Shown here: one piece after another, positions 10,178 through 22,403 of the stretch
Layout: every line of letters begins with the position of its first letter
Numbering within the stretch: the first letter of the stretch is position 1
Assembly: GCF_001618175.1 (NCBI RefSeq)
Contig: NZ_LPXN01000001.1
Span: forward strand, 121,613-185,612
DNA length: 64,000 nucleotides
Origin: Oceanibaculum pacificum
GTDB lineage: Bacteria > Pseudomonadota > Alphaproteobacteria > Oceanibaculales > Oceanibaculaceae
Direction of reading: 5' to 3'
Notes under the pieces: model-generated
Database searches by the model: none
Seen by the model: the letters and a program-made list of their open reading frames with translations, nothing else
What the model was told of the DNA's origin: nothing
Position numbers and translations under genes: made by a program

Positions 10178-10921
10178 GTGGCTGCGCCGATTTCAGAACA
10201 GCGCCGGACCGTCCTGGTCGCCTCGGTTGAGCCCTTGGCGCGGGCGACCAGCCGGGTGCGGCTCGATCTGGGCCGCGATCGGTTCGATTTCCTGGCCGGG
10301 CAATATGCCTCGCTCGCCTTCCCCGGCCAGCAGCCGCGTGACTTCTCCATCGCCAGCCCGCCGGGGCTGCCGTATCTCGATTTCCATATTCGGCAGATGG
10401 GCGAGCAGACCGCCGCCGCCTATGTGCAGACCGGCCTGAGGCCGGGCGACGCCGTGCAGCTGGCCGGCCCCTATGGCGATTGCTGGTGGCGGCGCGAGCA
10501 TCTGGGGTCGATTCTGTGCATTGGCGGCGGCACCGGCCTGGCCCCGATGATCGCCATTGTCGAGGCGGCGCTGGAGCAGGGCCATCGCGGCGACATCCAC
10601 CTTTATGCCGGGTTTCAGGACGAGCCGGACATCTATTACGAGGACCGTTTTCAGGTCTTGCGGGCCGCGCATCCCACCCTGTCGGTCACCTATGCGCTGT
10701 CGGCGGCCCAGGGCATGACGGCGCGCCGCACCGGCTTCATCCATCAGGTGGTCGCGGCGGATTTTACGAATTTCGCCGGCTGCAAAGCCTATCTTGCGGG
10801 CGCGCCGGCGATGGTGGAAGCTGCTGCTTCCATGCTCGTCGCCCGTGGCCTGCCTCGTGGCGATATCCATGCCGATCCCTATTTCAGCGAGGAAGAGCGC
10901 CAGCGTCTCGGCCTCGCCTGA
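10178..10921 (+). CDS. FAD/NAD(P)H oxidoreductase of the ferredoxin-reductase family, no 2Fe-2S domain
   Basis: 247-residue protein with a GTG start. An FAD-binding beta-barrel carries 'PRDFSIASPPG' (RxFS motif), followed by an NAD(P)-binding domain with 'IGGGTGLAPMIAI' and a 'YLAGAPAMVEAA' C-terminal segment. This architecture matches the reductase components of ring-hydroxylating oxygenases and Fre-like flavin reductases, minus the plant-type ferredoxin domain. It sits between an amidotransferase and an FAH hydrolase in a tight operon. No oxygenase component is in the window. Confidence 0.82.
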   Translation: MAAPISEQRRTVLVASVEPLARATSRVRLDLGRDRFDFLAGQYASLAFPGQQPRDFSIASPPGLPYLDFHIRQMGEQTAAAYVQTGLRPGDAVQLAGPYGDCWWRREHLGSILCIGGGTGLAPMIAIVEAALEQGHRGDIHLYAGFQDEPDIYYEDRFQVLRAAHPTLSVTYALSAAQGMTARRTGFIHQVVAADFTNFAGCKAYLAGAPAMVEAAASMLVARGLPRGDIHADPYFSEEERQRLGLA

Positions 10922-10942
10922 CAATATTATGAGGAATATCCG

Positions 10943-11647
10943 ATGAGCTTCGTGATCCCGGCTCCGGCCCAGATCAGCATTCCCGTCGCCGGCGGCGCGG
11001 GCGAATTCCCGGTGCGCCGCATCTATTGCGTCGGTCGCAACTATGCGGCCCATGCCCGCGAGATGGGCCATGATCCGGATCGCGAGCCGCCCTTCTTCTT
11101 CGCCAAGCCTGCCGACGCCATCGTGCTGTGCGAGAAGGGGACGGGCGAAACCGCCATCGCGCCCTATCCGCTGGCGACCAAGGATCTGCATCACGAGATC
11201 GAGCTGGTGGTGGCGCTGGGCAAGGGCGGGGTGAACATCCCGGCCGACAAGGCGCTGGAGCATGTCTATGGCTATGCCGTCGGCATCGACCTGACCCGCC
11301 GCGACATCCAGGCCGAGGCCAAGAAGCTGGCGCGCCCGTGGGACATGGCCAAGGGCTTCGACCATTCCGCGCCTTGCGGCCATATCCGTCCGGCCTCGGA
11401 AATCGGTCATCCGACCACCGGCCGCATCCAGATTTCCGTGAATGGCGCCGTAAAGCAGGATGCCGACATCTCGGCGATGATCTGGAACGTGCCGGACACC
11501 ATCGCCTATCTCTCCACCCTGGTGGAGCTGTTCCCCGGCGATCTGATCTATAGCGGCACGCCGGAAGGCGTGGGCCCGGTCGCCAAGGGCGAGACGATGG
11601 AAGGCAGCGTCGAGGGCGTCGGCGCCATCATCGTGACGATGGGCTGA
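10943..11647 (+). CDS. Fumarylacetoacetate hydrolase family protein (fumarylpyruvate-hydrolase-like)
   Basis: 234-residue FAH-fold enzyme: 'IYCVGRNYAAHAREMGHDP', 'FFFAKPADAIV', the metal-binding segment 'HHEIELVVALGKGG' and 'SGTPEGVGPVAKGE'. Members cleave C-C bonds in beta-diketo acids using Mg2+; small single-domain versions include fumarylpyruvate hydrolase of the gentisate pathway. The neighbouring reductase suggests aromatic or related catabolism, but this is inference. It is followed 5 bases later by exonuclease III. Confidence 0.87.
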   Translation: MSFVIPAPAQISIPVAGGAGEFPVRRIYCVGRNYAAHAREMGHDPDREPPFFFAKPADAIVLCEKGTGETAIAPYPLATKDLHHEIELVVALGKGGVNIPADKALEHVYGYAVGIDLTRRDIQAEAKKLARPWDMAKGFDHSAPCGHIRPASEIGHPTTGRIQISVNGAVKQDADISAMIWNVPDTIAYLSTLVELFPGDLIYSGTPEGVGPVAKGETMEGSVEGVGAIIVTMG

Positions 11648-11652
11648 GGAAG

Positions 11653-12447
11653 ATGCCGTTGCGCGTTGCCACCTGGAACATCAATTCCGTCCGCCTGCGC
11701 CTGCCGCTGCTGCTTCGCTTGATGGAGGAACAGCAGCCGGATGTGATCTGCCTGCAGGAGATCAAGGCGGAGAACGGCGTGTTTCCCGGCGAGGCCATCG
11801 CGGCGGCGGGCTATACGCACCAGGCGGTGGCCGGGATGAAGAGCTATAACGGCGTGGCGATCCTGTCGCGCCGGCCCTTCGCCTTCACCGGCCCCCGCCA
11901 TTGGTGCGGCAAGGAGGATTGCCGCCACGTCTCCGTCACCTTCGAGGACGGGATCGAGCTGCATAATTTCTACATTCCCGCCGGCGGCGATATTCCCGAC
12001 CCGGCGGTGAACGAGAAATTCGCCCACAAGCTTCAATTCCTGCAGGAGATCACCGCCTGGTTCCAGGCAATGAAGGGAGACGGCACCCGGCGCATCCTGG
12101 TCGGCGACCTGAATATCGCGCCGCTGGAGCACGATGTCTGGTCGCACAAGCAGCTGCTCGACGTGGTCAGCCACACGCCCATCGAGGTGGCGCATATGGC
12201 GAAGTTGCGGGAGACGCTGGATTGGGTCGACGCGGTTCGTCATTTCGTTCCCGAAACGGAAAAGCTCTATTCCTGGTGGAGCTACCGGGCGAAGGATTGG
12301 GAGGCGTCCGACCGGGGCCGCCGCCTCGATCATATCTGGGTGACGCCGGAGCTGAAGCCGGCCTTGCAGAACTGGCAGATACTGAAGCCGGTGCGGGGCT
12401 GGGAAAAGGCCTCGGACCATGTGCCCGTCCTGGTCGATCTCGCCTAG
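11653..12447 (+). CDS. xth: Exodeoxyribonuclease III
   Basis: 264-residue exonuclease III/AP endonuclease. The endonuclease-exonuclease-phosphatase motifs are complete: 'ATWNINSVR', catalytic Glu in 'CLQEIKAE', 'LVGDLNIAP', 'SWWSYR' and the final 'SDHVPVLVDL'. It cuts abasic sites and trims 3' blocks in base-excision repair in the cytoplasm. It directly follows the FAH gene and is followed by a small membrane protein gene. Confidence 0.93.
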   Translation: MPLRVATWNINSVRLRLPLLLRLMEEQQPDVICLQEIKAENGVFPGEAIAAAGYTHQAVAGMKSYNGVAILSRRPFAFTGPRHWCGKEDCRHVSVTFEDGIELHNFYIPAGGDIPDPAVNEKFAHKLQFLQEITAWFQAMKGDGTRRILVGDLNIAPLEHDVWSHKQLLDVVSHTPIEVAHMAKLRETLDWVDAVRHFVPETEKLYSWWSYRAKDWEASDRGRRLDHIWVTPELKPALQNWQILKPVRGWEKASDHVPVLVDLA

Positions 12448-12460
12448 CCACGGGGGCCTG

Positions 12461-12973
12461 ATGCAGGAAGTGCTGCGCTATCAGCGCTCGGCGATCCGTT
12501 GGGATTATATCCGCGCCGGCGTCGGCCTTGGTTTCACGCTGGGGCCGATCCTGTTCGTGCCCGGCATCCACGGCGTGTTCCTGGTCATTCTGGCCGGGCT
12601 GGCGCTGCTGTTCCTGGCGTTCGGCATCCGGACATATCGCCGCCAGCGCACGGCGGTGACGGTCACGGAGGCGGGGCTTACGGTGGCGGATTTCCGCCGC
12701 CGCGACCTGGCCTGGGCGGAGATCGATCAGGTGAAGCTGGCCTATTTCTCCACCCGCCGCGACCGTTCGGAAGGGTGGATGCAGCTCACCCTGGCCGCCG
12801 GGGACAAGAAGCTCAGCTTCGATTCGCCCCTGGAACGATTTATGGACCTCGTTGCCGAAGCAGCTAGCATCGTGCGCGCCCGCGGGCTGGCGCTGGACGA
12901 TGCCAGCATCCGCAACTTCGAATCGCTTGGCCAGCATGGGCTGCGCCGGGACGATCCGTTCGGCCGGGGCTAA
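12461..12973 (+). CDS. Uncharacterised small membrane protein
   Basis: 170 residues with two adjacent hydrophobic segments (about residues 20-58, 'VGLGFTLGPILFVPGI' and 'FLVILAGLALLFLAFGI') followed by a soluble domain reading 'TAVTVTEAGLTVADFRRRDLAWAEIDQVKLAYFSTRR'. This resembles membrane-anchored PH-like domains, but no specific family is recognised. The ATG 14 bases after the xth stop was chosen; an upstream ATG inside xth would add a hydrophilic leader before the first membrane segment. It ends just before the convergent ABC exporter genes. Confidence 0.7.
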   Translation: MQEVLRYQRSAIRWDYIRAGVGLGFTLGPILFVPGIHGVFLVILAGLALLFLAFGIRTYRRQRTAVTVTEAGLTVADFRRRDLAWAEIDQVKLAYFSTRRDRSEGWMQLTLAAGDKKLSFDSPLERFMDLVAEAASIVRARGLALDDASIRNFESLGQHGLRRDDPFGRG

Positions 12974-12981
12974 ACGGGTGG

Positions 12982-13779
12982 CTATTCGCCCTGTTGCAGC
13001 AGCGCGCCGCGTTCGCGGGCGGATTTGAAGGCCAGCAGCAGCGACAGCGTCGCCAGCAGCAGATAGACGGCGTTCACCGCCATCGCCCCACCCCACAGAT
13101 CCCAGCGGAACACGCCCTCGAACATCACCGCGCGCATGCCCTCGAACACATAGGCCGAGGGCGTGGCCCAGGCGACCGGCTGCAGCCAGGCGGGCAGCGT
13201 GTCCACCGGGTAATAGATGCCGCTGATCGGCGCGAAGGCGAAGATCGATATCCAGGCCAGGCTTTCCGCGCCCATGCCCAGGCGCAGGATCAGCCCGACG
13301 ATGATCAGCCCCAGCGCCCAGCCCATGATCATCAAGCCGACGAAGAAGGCGAGCAGCGGCAGCCCCAGCGAAAAGATCGAGTAATGATAGAGCGGTATCG
13401 CCAGCAGCATTGCCGGCAGCACGCCGATCAGCGTACGGATGAAGGCCATCACCATCAGCGACAGCGACAGTTCGTAGGGCCGCAGGGGGCTGACGAACAG
13501 ATGGCCTAGATTGCGCGACCACATCTCCTCCAGGAAGGAGATCGAGACGCCGAGCTGGCTGCGGAACACCACGTCCCATAGCAGCACGGCGGCCAGCAGC
13601 ACGCCGATGGCCTCCGCCACCCAGGAGGAATGACCCATGAAGAATTTGGTGATGAAGCCCCAGATGATCATCTGCACGGTCGGCCAATAAGCCAGCTCCA
13701 GCAGCCGGGGCCAGGAGCCGCGCAGGATGTAGAGATAGCGCAGCACCATCGCCGCGATGCGGTTCATCGAGCCGATCAT
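12982..13779 (-). CDS. ABC-2 type transporter permease
   Basis: 265-residue inner-membrane permease with six hydrophobic segments and the ABC-2 signature 'ISGIYYPVDTLPAWLQPVAWATPSAYVFEGMRAV' towards the C-terminus. It pairs with the ATPase gene directly upstream on the same strand (4-base overlap), forming an exporter of unknown substrate; drug, polysaccharide and lipid exporters all use this fold. Confidence 0.88.
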   Translation of the reverse strand: MIGSMNRIAAMVLRYLYILRGSWPRLLELAYWPTVQMIIWGFITKFFMGHSSWVAEAIGVLLAAVLLWDVVFRSQLGVSISFLEEMWSRNLGHLFVSPLRPYELSLSLMVMAFIRTLIGVLPAMLLAIPLYHYSIFSLGLPLLAFFVGLMIMGWALGLIIVGLILRLGMGAESLAWISIFAFAPISGIYYPVDTLPAWLQPVAWATPSAYVFEGMRAVMFEGVFRWDLWGGAMAVNAVYLLLATLSLLLAFKSARERGALLQQGE

Positions 13780-14534
13780 GCCGGCACCCTCTCATCCTCG
13801 GCGCGGGCGATGTCCAGGAACACTTCCTCCAGATTCCGGCGGCCATAGCGGCTGATCAGCTCGGCCGGCGATCCCTGATCGACGATCCGCCCCCGGCGCA
13901 TCATCAGCACGCCGTCGCACAGCCGCTCCACCTCGGCCATATTGTGCGAGGCGAGCAGGATGGCGGCGCCGGTTTCGCGGCGATACTGCTCCAGATAGGT
14001 TCTGATCCAATCGGCGGTATCGGGGTCGAGCGAGGCCGTCGGCTCGTCCAGCAGCAGCACCTCGGGCCGGTTCAGCAGCGCCTTGGCCAGCGCCACCCGG
14101 GTTTTCTGCCCGGCTGAAAGCCGGCCCGCCGGCCGGTCCATCAGATCGACGATGTCGAGCTGTTCGGCAATGGCCGCCACCTGGCGCTTGCGGTCGCGCA
14201 CGGCGTATAGCCGGGCATAGACGTGCAGATTTTCCGCTACCGTCAGCCGGTGCGGCAGCTCGACATAGGGGGAGGAGAAATTCATCCGCGGCAAGACGCG
14301 GTAACGGTGCCGGATCATGTCCTCGCCCAGGATGCGGATCGACCCGGAACTCGGCGTCAGCAGCCCCAGCAGCATGGAGATGGTGGTGGTCTTGCCCGCG
14401 CCGTTGCCGCCCAGCAGCGCCATGGTGCCGCCGGCGGGAACGGAGAAGCCGATATCCTCCACCGCCACGACATCGCCGCGGGCACCGGAAAAGACTTTGC
14501 GCAGGGATTGGACTTCGATGGCGGTTTGCGGCAT
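13776..14534 (-). CDS. ABC transporter ATP-binding protein (ABC-2 partner)
   Basis: About 252 residues: Walker A 'GGNGAGKTTT', signature 'LSAGQKTRVALAKALL', Walker B 'VLLLDEPTASLD' and switch His in 'ASHN'. It energises the ABC-2 permease encoded immediately downstream with a 4-base overlap. The start was set at 'MPQTAIEVQSLRKVF'; an upstream in-frame ATG at 14555 would overlap the divergent regB frame. Confidence 0.88.
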   Translation of the reverse strand: MPQTAIEVQSLRKVFSGARGDVVAVEDIGFSVPAGGTMALLGGNGAGKTTTISMLLGLLTPSSGSIRILGEDMIRHRYRVLPRMNFSSPYVELPHRLTVAENLHVYARLYAVRDRKRQVAAIAEQLDIVDLMDRPAGRLSAGQKTRVALAKALLNRPEVLLLDEPTASLDPDTADWIRTYLEQYRRETGAAILLASHNMAEVERLCDGVLMMRRGRIVDQGSPAELISRYGRRNLEEVFLDIARAEDERVPA

Positions 14535-14583
14535 AGCGGTTATATAGGCCCGCATGGGCCGTTGGGTACAGAGTCACGGAGTG

Positions 14584-15915
14584 ATGGCCGCCATGAGCTT
14601 GCCGCAAGCGCCCGAGGGCATGCTGACGCCCTATGAGCTGACCCATCCGGTGCGGCTGCATACGCTGGTGCTGCTGCGTTGGGTCGCGGTGGTGGGGCAG
14701 GCCGGCACGCTGCTGGTCGCGCATCTGTGGCTGGGCTTCGACCTGCCGATGGGCCTGGCGCTCGGCATTGTCGGCCTGTCGGTGCTGCTGAACCTGTCGG
14801 TGTCGCTGCGGCGGCCCTCCACGGCCCGGCTGACCGACCGGGAGGCGGGGCTGTTCCTGGGCTTCGACATCCTGCAGCTCTCGGTGCTGCTGCTGGTGAC
14901 CGGCGGGCTGACCAACCCGTTCTCGCTGCTGATCCTGGCCCCGGTGACGGTGGCGGCGACCATCCTGTCGGCGCGCTCAACCATCGGGCTGTGCGTGCTG
15001 TCGCTGGCCTGCCTGTCGCTGCTGGCCTTCTTCCATCTGCCGCTGCCCAGCGTGATGGGGGGCTCGCCGGCGCTGTTCGACCTGCCGGCGACCTATGTGC
15101 TGGGCATCTGGGCCGGGCTGTGGATCGCCACCATCTTCATGGCCACGTTCGGCTGGCTGGTGGCGGAGGAGGCGCGGCGCATGCGCGACGCGCTGGCGGC
15201 GACGCAGATGGCGCTGGGCCGCGAGCAGCGCGTCTCGGCGCTGGGCGGCCTGGCGGCGGCGGCGGCGCACGAGCTGGGCAGCCCGCTTTCCACCATCGCC
15301 GTGATCGCCAAGGAGCTGGGGCGCGAGGTGCCGGCGGACAGCGAATTCGCCGATGATGTCCGCCTGCTGCAAAGCGAGAGCGAGCGTTGCCGGCAGATAT
15401 TGGCCCGCCTGGCCGACCAGCCGGATATTAACGGCGAGGCGCCCTTCGCGCGCCAGCCGATCTCGGCGGTGATCGAGGAGGCGGTCGGCCCCTATGCCCG
15501 CGACGAGATCGATGTGCTGATCGAGAAGGCCGACGCGGAGGGCAATCCCCCGTCCGGCGAGGAGCCGACTCTGCCGCGCACGCCGGAGCTGATGCACGGT
15601 CTCGGCAATCTGTTGCAGAACGCGGTGCAGTTCGCCCGCAGCACCGTGGAGGTGCGCCTCTGCTGGGACGAGGCCGGGGCGCTGGTCGAGATCCATGATG
15701 ACGGCCCGGGCTTTCCGCCGGCCATGCTGGCCAGCCTGGGCGAGCCTTTCCTGTCCAGTCGGGCGGGTGACGACGGGCATATGGGGCTTGGCATTTTCAT
15801 CGCCCAGACCCTGCTGGGGCGGGCCGGCGCGCGCCTGGAATTCGCCAATGCCACCGGCGAGGGCGAGAGCGGGGCGTTGATCGTGGTGCGCTGGCCCGCC
15901 GCCTATCTGCAATGA
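14584..15915 (+). CDS. regB: RegB/PrrB-type redox-sensing histidine kinase
   Basis: 443-residue membrane kinase with six N-terminal hydrophobic segments. The quinone-binding heptad GGxxNPF is present as 'GGLTNPF' (residues 107-113). The phospho-acceptor His229 lies in 'AAAAHELGSPLSTI', and a cysteine (Cys269) lies exactly 40 residues after it, the same spacing as His225/Cys265 of Rhodobacter capsulatus RegB, whose cysteine is the redox switch. The ATPase motifs 'GLGNLLQNAVQFA' and 'DDGPGF' complete the HATPase domain. It phosphorylates RegA, encoded 77 bases downstream. The senC gene found between regB and regA in Rhodobacter is missing here. The start among several ATGs is uncertain. Confidence 0.9.
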   Translation: MAAMSLPQAPEGMLTPYELTHPVRLHTLVLLRWVAVVGQAGTLLVAHLWLGFDLPMGLALGIVGLSVLLNLSVSLRRPSTARLTDREAGLFLGFDILQLSVLLLVTGGLTNPFSLLILAPVTVAATILSARSTIGLCVLSLACLSLLAFFHLPLPSVMGGSPALFDLPATYVLGIWAGLWIATIFMATFGWLVAEEARRMRDALAATQMALGREQRVSALGGLAAAAAHELGSPLSTIAVIAKELGREVPADSEFADDVRLLQSESERCRQILARLADQPDINGEAPFARQPISAVIEEAVGPYARDEIDVLIEKADAEGNPPSGEEPTLPRTPELMHGLGNLLQNAVQFARSTVEVRLCWDEAGALVEIHDDGPGFPPAMLASLGEPFLSSRAGDDGHMGLGIFIAQTLLGRAGARLEFANATGEGESGALIVVRWPAAYLQ

Positions 15916-15992
15916 GCCGCCGGAATGGCTCTGGTGCTGGCGCACGAAAACACCAACTATTGCGAGATGTCATAAGGGTCTAGGATACCAGC

Positions 15993-16586
15993 ATGGCCGA
16001 CGAACCGATCAATCAACTCGCATCCCCGCGCAAGATGCCCGCGCTGAGCCCGGCTGCGGAAATGACGCTGCTGATCGTCGATGACGATACGCCGTTCCGC
16101 CAGCGCCTGGCGCGCGCGATGGAAAAGCGCGGCTTCACTGTGACCGATGTGGAAACCGTCGCCGAGGGCCTGTCCATCGCCCATGCCGGCCGCGCGCCGG
16201 CCTATGCGGTGGTCGATCTGCGGCTGGCCGACGGCAGTGGTCTCGACGTGGTTCAGGCGTTGCGCGACGCCCGGCCGGAAATGCGCATCGTCATGCTGAC
16301 CGGCTATGGCAATATCGCCACCGCCGTCGCCGCCATCAAGGCCGGCGCGGTCGATTACCTGCCGAAGCCGGCCGACGCCGACGCGGTGGAGGCGGCTTTG
16401 CTGGATCATAAGGAAGCCCTGCCGCCGCCGCCGGACGACCCGATGTCCGCCGACCGGGTGCGATGGGAGCATATCCAGCGCGTCTTCCAGCAATGCGACC
16501 GCAATGTCTCGGAAACCGCCCGCCGCCTGAAGATGCATCGCCGCACCCTGCAGCGAATCCTGAACAAGCGCGCGCCGAAGCCATAG
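15993..16586 (+). CDS. regA: RegA/PrrA/ActR-type response regulator
   Basis: 197-residue two-domain regulator. The receiver domain has the acidic pocket 'IVDDDT', phospho-acceptor Asp75 ('YAVVDLRLADGSG') and Lys in 'YLPKPAD'. A short proline-rich hinge ('ALPPPPDDP') leads to a C-terminal Fis-type helix-turn-helix ('CDRNVSETARRLKMHRRTLQRILNK'). RegA controls respiration, nitrogen fixation, carbon fixation and photosynthesis genes in response to quinone redox state. It is paired with regB upstream. Confidence 0.93.
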   Translation: MADEPINQLASPRKMPALSPAAEMTLLIVDDDTPFRQRLARAMEKRGFTVTDVETVAEGLSIAHAGRAPAYAVVDLRLADGSGLDVVQALRDARPEMRIVMLTGYGNIATAVAAIKAGAVDYLPKPADADAVEAALLDHKEALPPPPDDPMSADRVRWEHIQRVFQQCDRNVSETARRLKMHRRTLQRILNKRAPKP

Positions 16587-16626
16587 GGATCGGGTTTTTG
16601 GCGGCGGCGGCCGATAAGGGCGGCCG

Positions 16627-17457
16627 TTACCGCTTCACATCGTTCAGCGCCCAATCATAGCGATCGTCGGCGATGGTCGTGATGCGGGCGAGGTCGTCTG
16701 CCAGCGGCCCGTCGGCATAGCGGCGCAGATGGGCGATCACGCTGGCATCGTCGCCGCCGAAATCTTCCTGGAACCAGTCATAGATCGACGAGACGATCAG
16801 GCGGTCGCCGGTGACCGAGGCGCCGCGCGGATGGTTCACATAGGCGCGCGCGCCGGCTTCCAGCAGCTTTTCGGTGTTCTCCGCGGTGAACGCTTCGGGC
16901 GGCAGGTTGGGGCAGCCGAGGGCGGCGCAGTTCACGGCGTAATGGAGGCGCGGATCGCGCCAGATAGGTCGCAGGATGCGGTGCTCGATATCGTCCAGGC
17001 TGAGTTCAGCGCCGTCGATGCGGATCAGCTTCGCGCCCCAGGGACCGCCGGAGAATAGGGAGGCGAGGAGGCCGGGCGAGATGTCGATGTCGCGGATGCT
17101 CTCCACCGGATAGCGCGACAACACGGTGCGGATGGTCAGCGCGTTGTAAAGGTTGATCCAGAAGGCCAGCTGCTCGGCGCGGTTGAAGCGGGCAATCGGC
17201 ACCATGGTCAGCTCGGCCAGATAGAAATCCAGTACGGCGCGCTCCGCCCGGGCGCGGGCATAGTCGAAGCGCGCGATGCCGTCCGCCCCCATGCTGCGGT
17301 AGCGCTTCAGGAAATCGTCCCAGTCGCGATGGTCGATCGACAGGGCGGAGGCGGGGTCGTACGCCGCCCAACGCTCCCACAAATCCGCTTTCGGCGCCGC
17401 CCAGGCGGGCAGCGCCGTCAGCAGCAGTAGCAGCAGGGCGAGCGCGCGGGCCATCAT
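16627..17457 (-). CDS. DUF547 domain protein, secreted
   Basis: 276 residues with a clear signal peptide ('ALALLLLLLTALPAWAAPKA'). The DUF547 core includes 'LAFWINLYNALTIRTVLSRYP', 'HRILRPIWRDPRLHYAVNCAALGCPNL' and 'GARAYVNHPRG'. The conserved Cys/His pattern resembles a papain-like fold. The function is not established. It lies just downstream of gyrB on the same strand, with 16 bases between them. Confidence 0.85.
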   Translation of the reverse strand: MMARALALLLLLLTALPAWAAPKADLWERWAAYDPASALSIDHRDWDDFLKRYRSMGADGIARFDYARARAERAVLDFYLAELTMVPIARFNRAEQLAFWINLYNALTIRTVLSRYPVESIRDIDISPGLLASLFSGGPWGAKLIRIDGAELSLDDIEHRILRPIWRDPRLHYAVNCAALGCPNLPPEAFTAENTEKLLEAGARAYVNHPRGASVTGDRLIVSSIYDWFQEDFGGDDASVIAHLRRYADGPLADDLARITTIADDRYDWALNDVKR

Positions 17458-17473
17458 CGGCTAGAGGCTGGGC

Positions 17474-21122
<3,649 letters not shown>

Positions 21123-21133
21123 TCTCGTTCGCG

Positions 21134-22252
21134 TCAGACGCGCATCGGCATCAGGACGTACAGCGCGCTCTCGTCGGACTGGTCGCGCACGATGGTGGGC
21201 GAGGCGGCGTCGGCCAGAGTGAACTGCGCCTCGTCGCCCTCGATCTGCGCGGTGATGTCGAGCAAATAGCGGGAATTGAAGCCGATCTCTATGGGGGACG
21301 CGCTGTAGGACACTTCCAGCTCCTCGATGGCGGTGCCATTCTCCGGGCTGGTGGCCGACAGGATCAGCGCGCCATTCTGCAGGGAGAGCTTCACCGCGCG
21401 GCTTTTTTCCGTCGAGATGGTGGCCACGCGGTCGACCGCGTCGGCGAAATCCTTGCGGCTGACCTGCAGGGTCTTGTCGTTCCCGGCGGGAATGACGCGC
21501 TCGTAATCCGGGAAGGTTCCGTCGATCAGCTTGGTGGTCAGCATGATGTCGCCGAAGCCGAAGCGCAGCTTGGTCTCCGACAGCGATACGCTGATCTCGC
21601 CCTCGGCATCCTCGACCAGCTTGCGCAGTTCGCCCACCGCCTTGCGCGGCACGATGACGCCCGGCATGCCCGCCGCGCCGTCCGGCAGCGGCATTTCGAC
21701 CCGCGCCAGCCGGTGGCCATCGGTCGCCACCGCGCGCATCACCGGCACGCCGCTGGAATTGGTGGCGTGGATGTAGATGCCGTTCAGGTAGTAGCGCGTC
21801 TCCTCGGTGGAGATGGCGAAGCGGGTGCGGTCGATCAGCGACTTCACCTCGCCGGCCTGCAGCACGAAATTATACGGCAGCTCGCCGCCCGACAAGGCCG
21901 GGAACTCCTCCGTCGACAGGGTCGACAGGCTGAAGGTGGAGCGCCCGGCGCGCACCGTCAGCCGGTTGCTGCCGCTTTCCTCCGCCAGCTCGATCTGGGT
22001 GCCTTCCGGCAGCTTGCGCACGATGTCGTAGAGGGTATGGGCCGGGGCGGTGGTGGCGCCCGGCCGGCTGACCTCAGCGCCGACGCTCTCGACGACGTCG
22101 ATGTCCATGTCGGTCGCGGTCAGCGACAGCATGTCGCCCTCGGCGCGCAGCAGCACGTTGCTCAGGATGGGGATCGTGTTGCGCTTTTCGACGACGCTCT
22201 GCACATGGGCCAGGGGCTTCAGCAGAGCGGCCCGGTCGATGATCAGCTTCAT
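21134..22252 (-). CDS. dnaN: DNA polymerase III beta sliding clamp
   Basis: 372-residue clamp with the three repeated domains. It begins 'MKLIIDRAALLKPLAHVQSVVEKRNTIPILSNVLL' and ends 'ESALYVLMPMRV', the classical C-terminus. It encircles DNA and tethers polymerase III. It is cotranscribed with recF and lies 151 bases downstream of the dnaA stop, behind the dnaA terminator, so it likely has its own promoter. Confidence 0.97.
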   Translation of the reverse strand: MKLIIDRAALLKPLAHVQSVVEKRNTIPILSNVLLRAEGDMLSLTATDMDIDVVESVGAEVSRPGATTAPAHTLYDIVRKLPEGTQIELAEESGSNRLTVRAGRSTFSLSTLSTEEFPALSGGELPYNFVLQAGEVKSLIDRTRFAISTEETRYYLNGIYIHATNSSGVPVMRAVATDGHRLARVEMPLPDGAAGMPGVIVPRKAVGELRKLVEDAEGEISVSLSETKLRFGFGDIMLTTKLIDGTFPDYERVIPAGNDKTLQVSRKDFADAVDRVATISTEKSRAVKLSLQNGALILSATSPENGTAIEELEVSYSASPIEIGFNSRYLLDITAQIEGDEAQFTLADAASPTIVRDQSDESALYVLMPMRV

Positions 22253-22334
22253 CCTGATAACTGCCTGATTTCCGTGAAGATTCTCATTCGAATTCCAGGC
22301 GGAATCAACCCCACCCGAAAAGGTCGGTCACTAT

Positions 22335-22349
22335 AACACAAATTGTGTT
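22335..22349. promoter_or_regulatory. Palindrome in the dnaN promoter region
   Basis: AACACAA-A-TTGTGTT has 7-bp perfect arms. A TATAGT -10-like hexamer (minus strand, 22330-22335) abuts it, but no -35 with good spacing is evident. It could be an operator for dnaN expression. It has too little G+C for a terminator stem. Confidence 0.4.
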
Positions 22350-22358
22350 TTGTAAGGC

Positions 22359-22397
22359 CAAAAACGCCCCCTCGGCGGCGGCCCGCCGGGAGGGCGC
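22359..22397 (-). terminator. Rho-independent terminator of dnaA
   Basis: On the minus strand a long G+C-rich stem (CGCCCTC...CGGCGG paired with its complement ending GAGGGGGCG) is followed by TTTTTGG, starting 7 bases after the dnaA stop. Confidence 0.75.
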
Positions 22398-22403
22398 AAG
22401 CGC

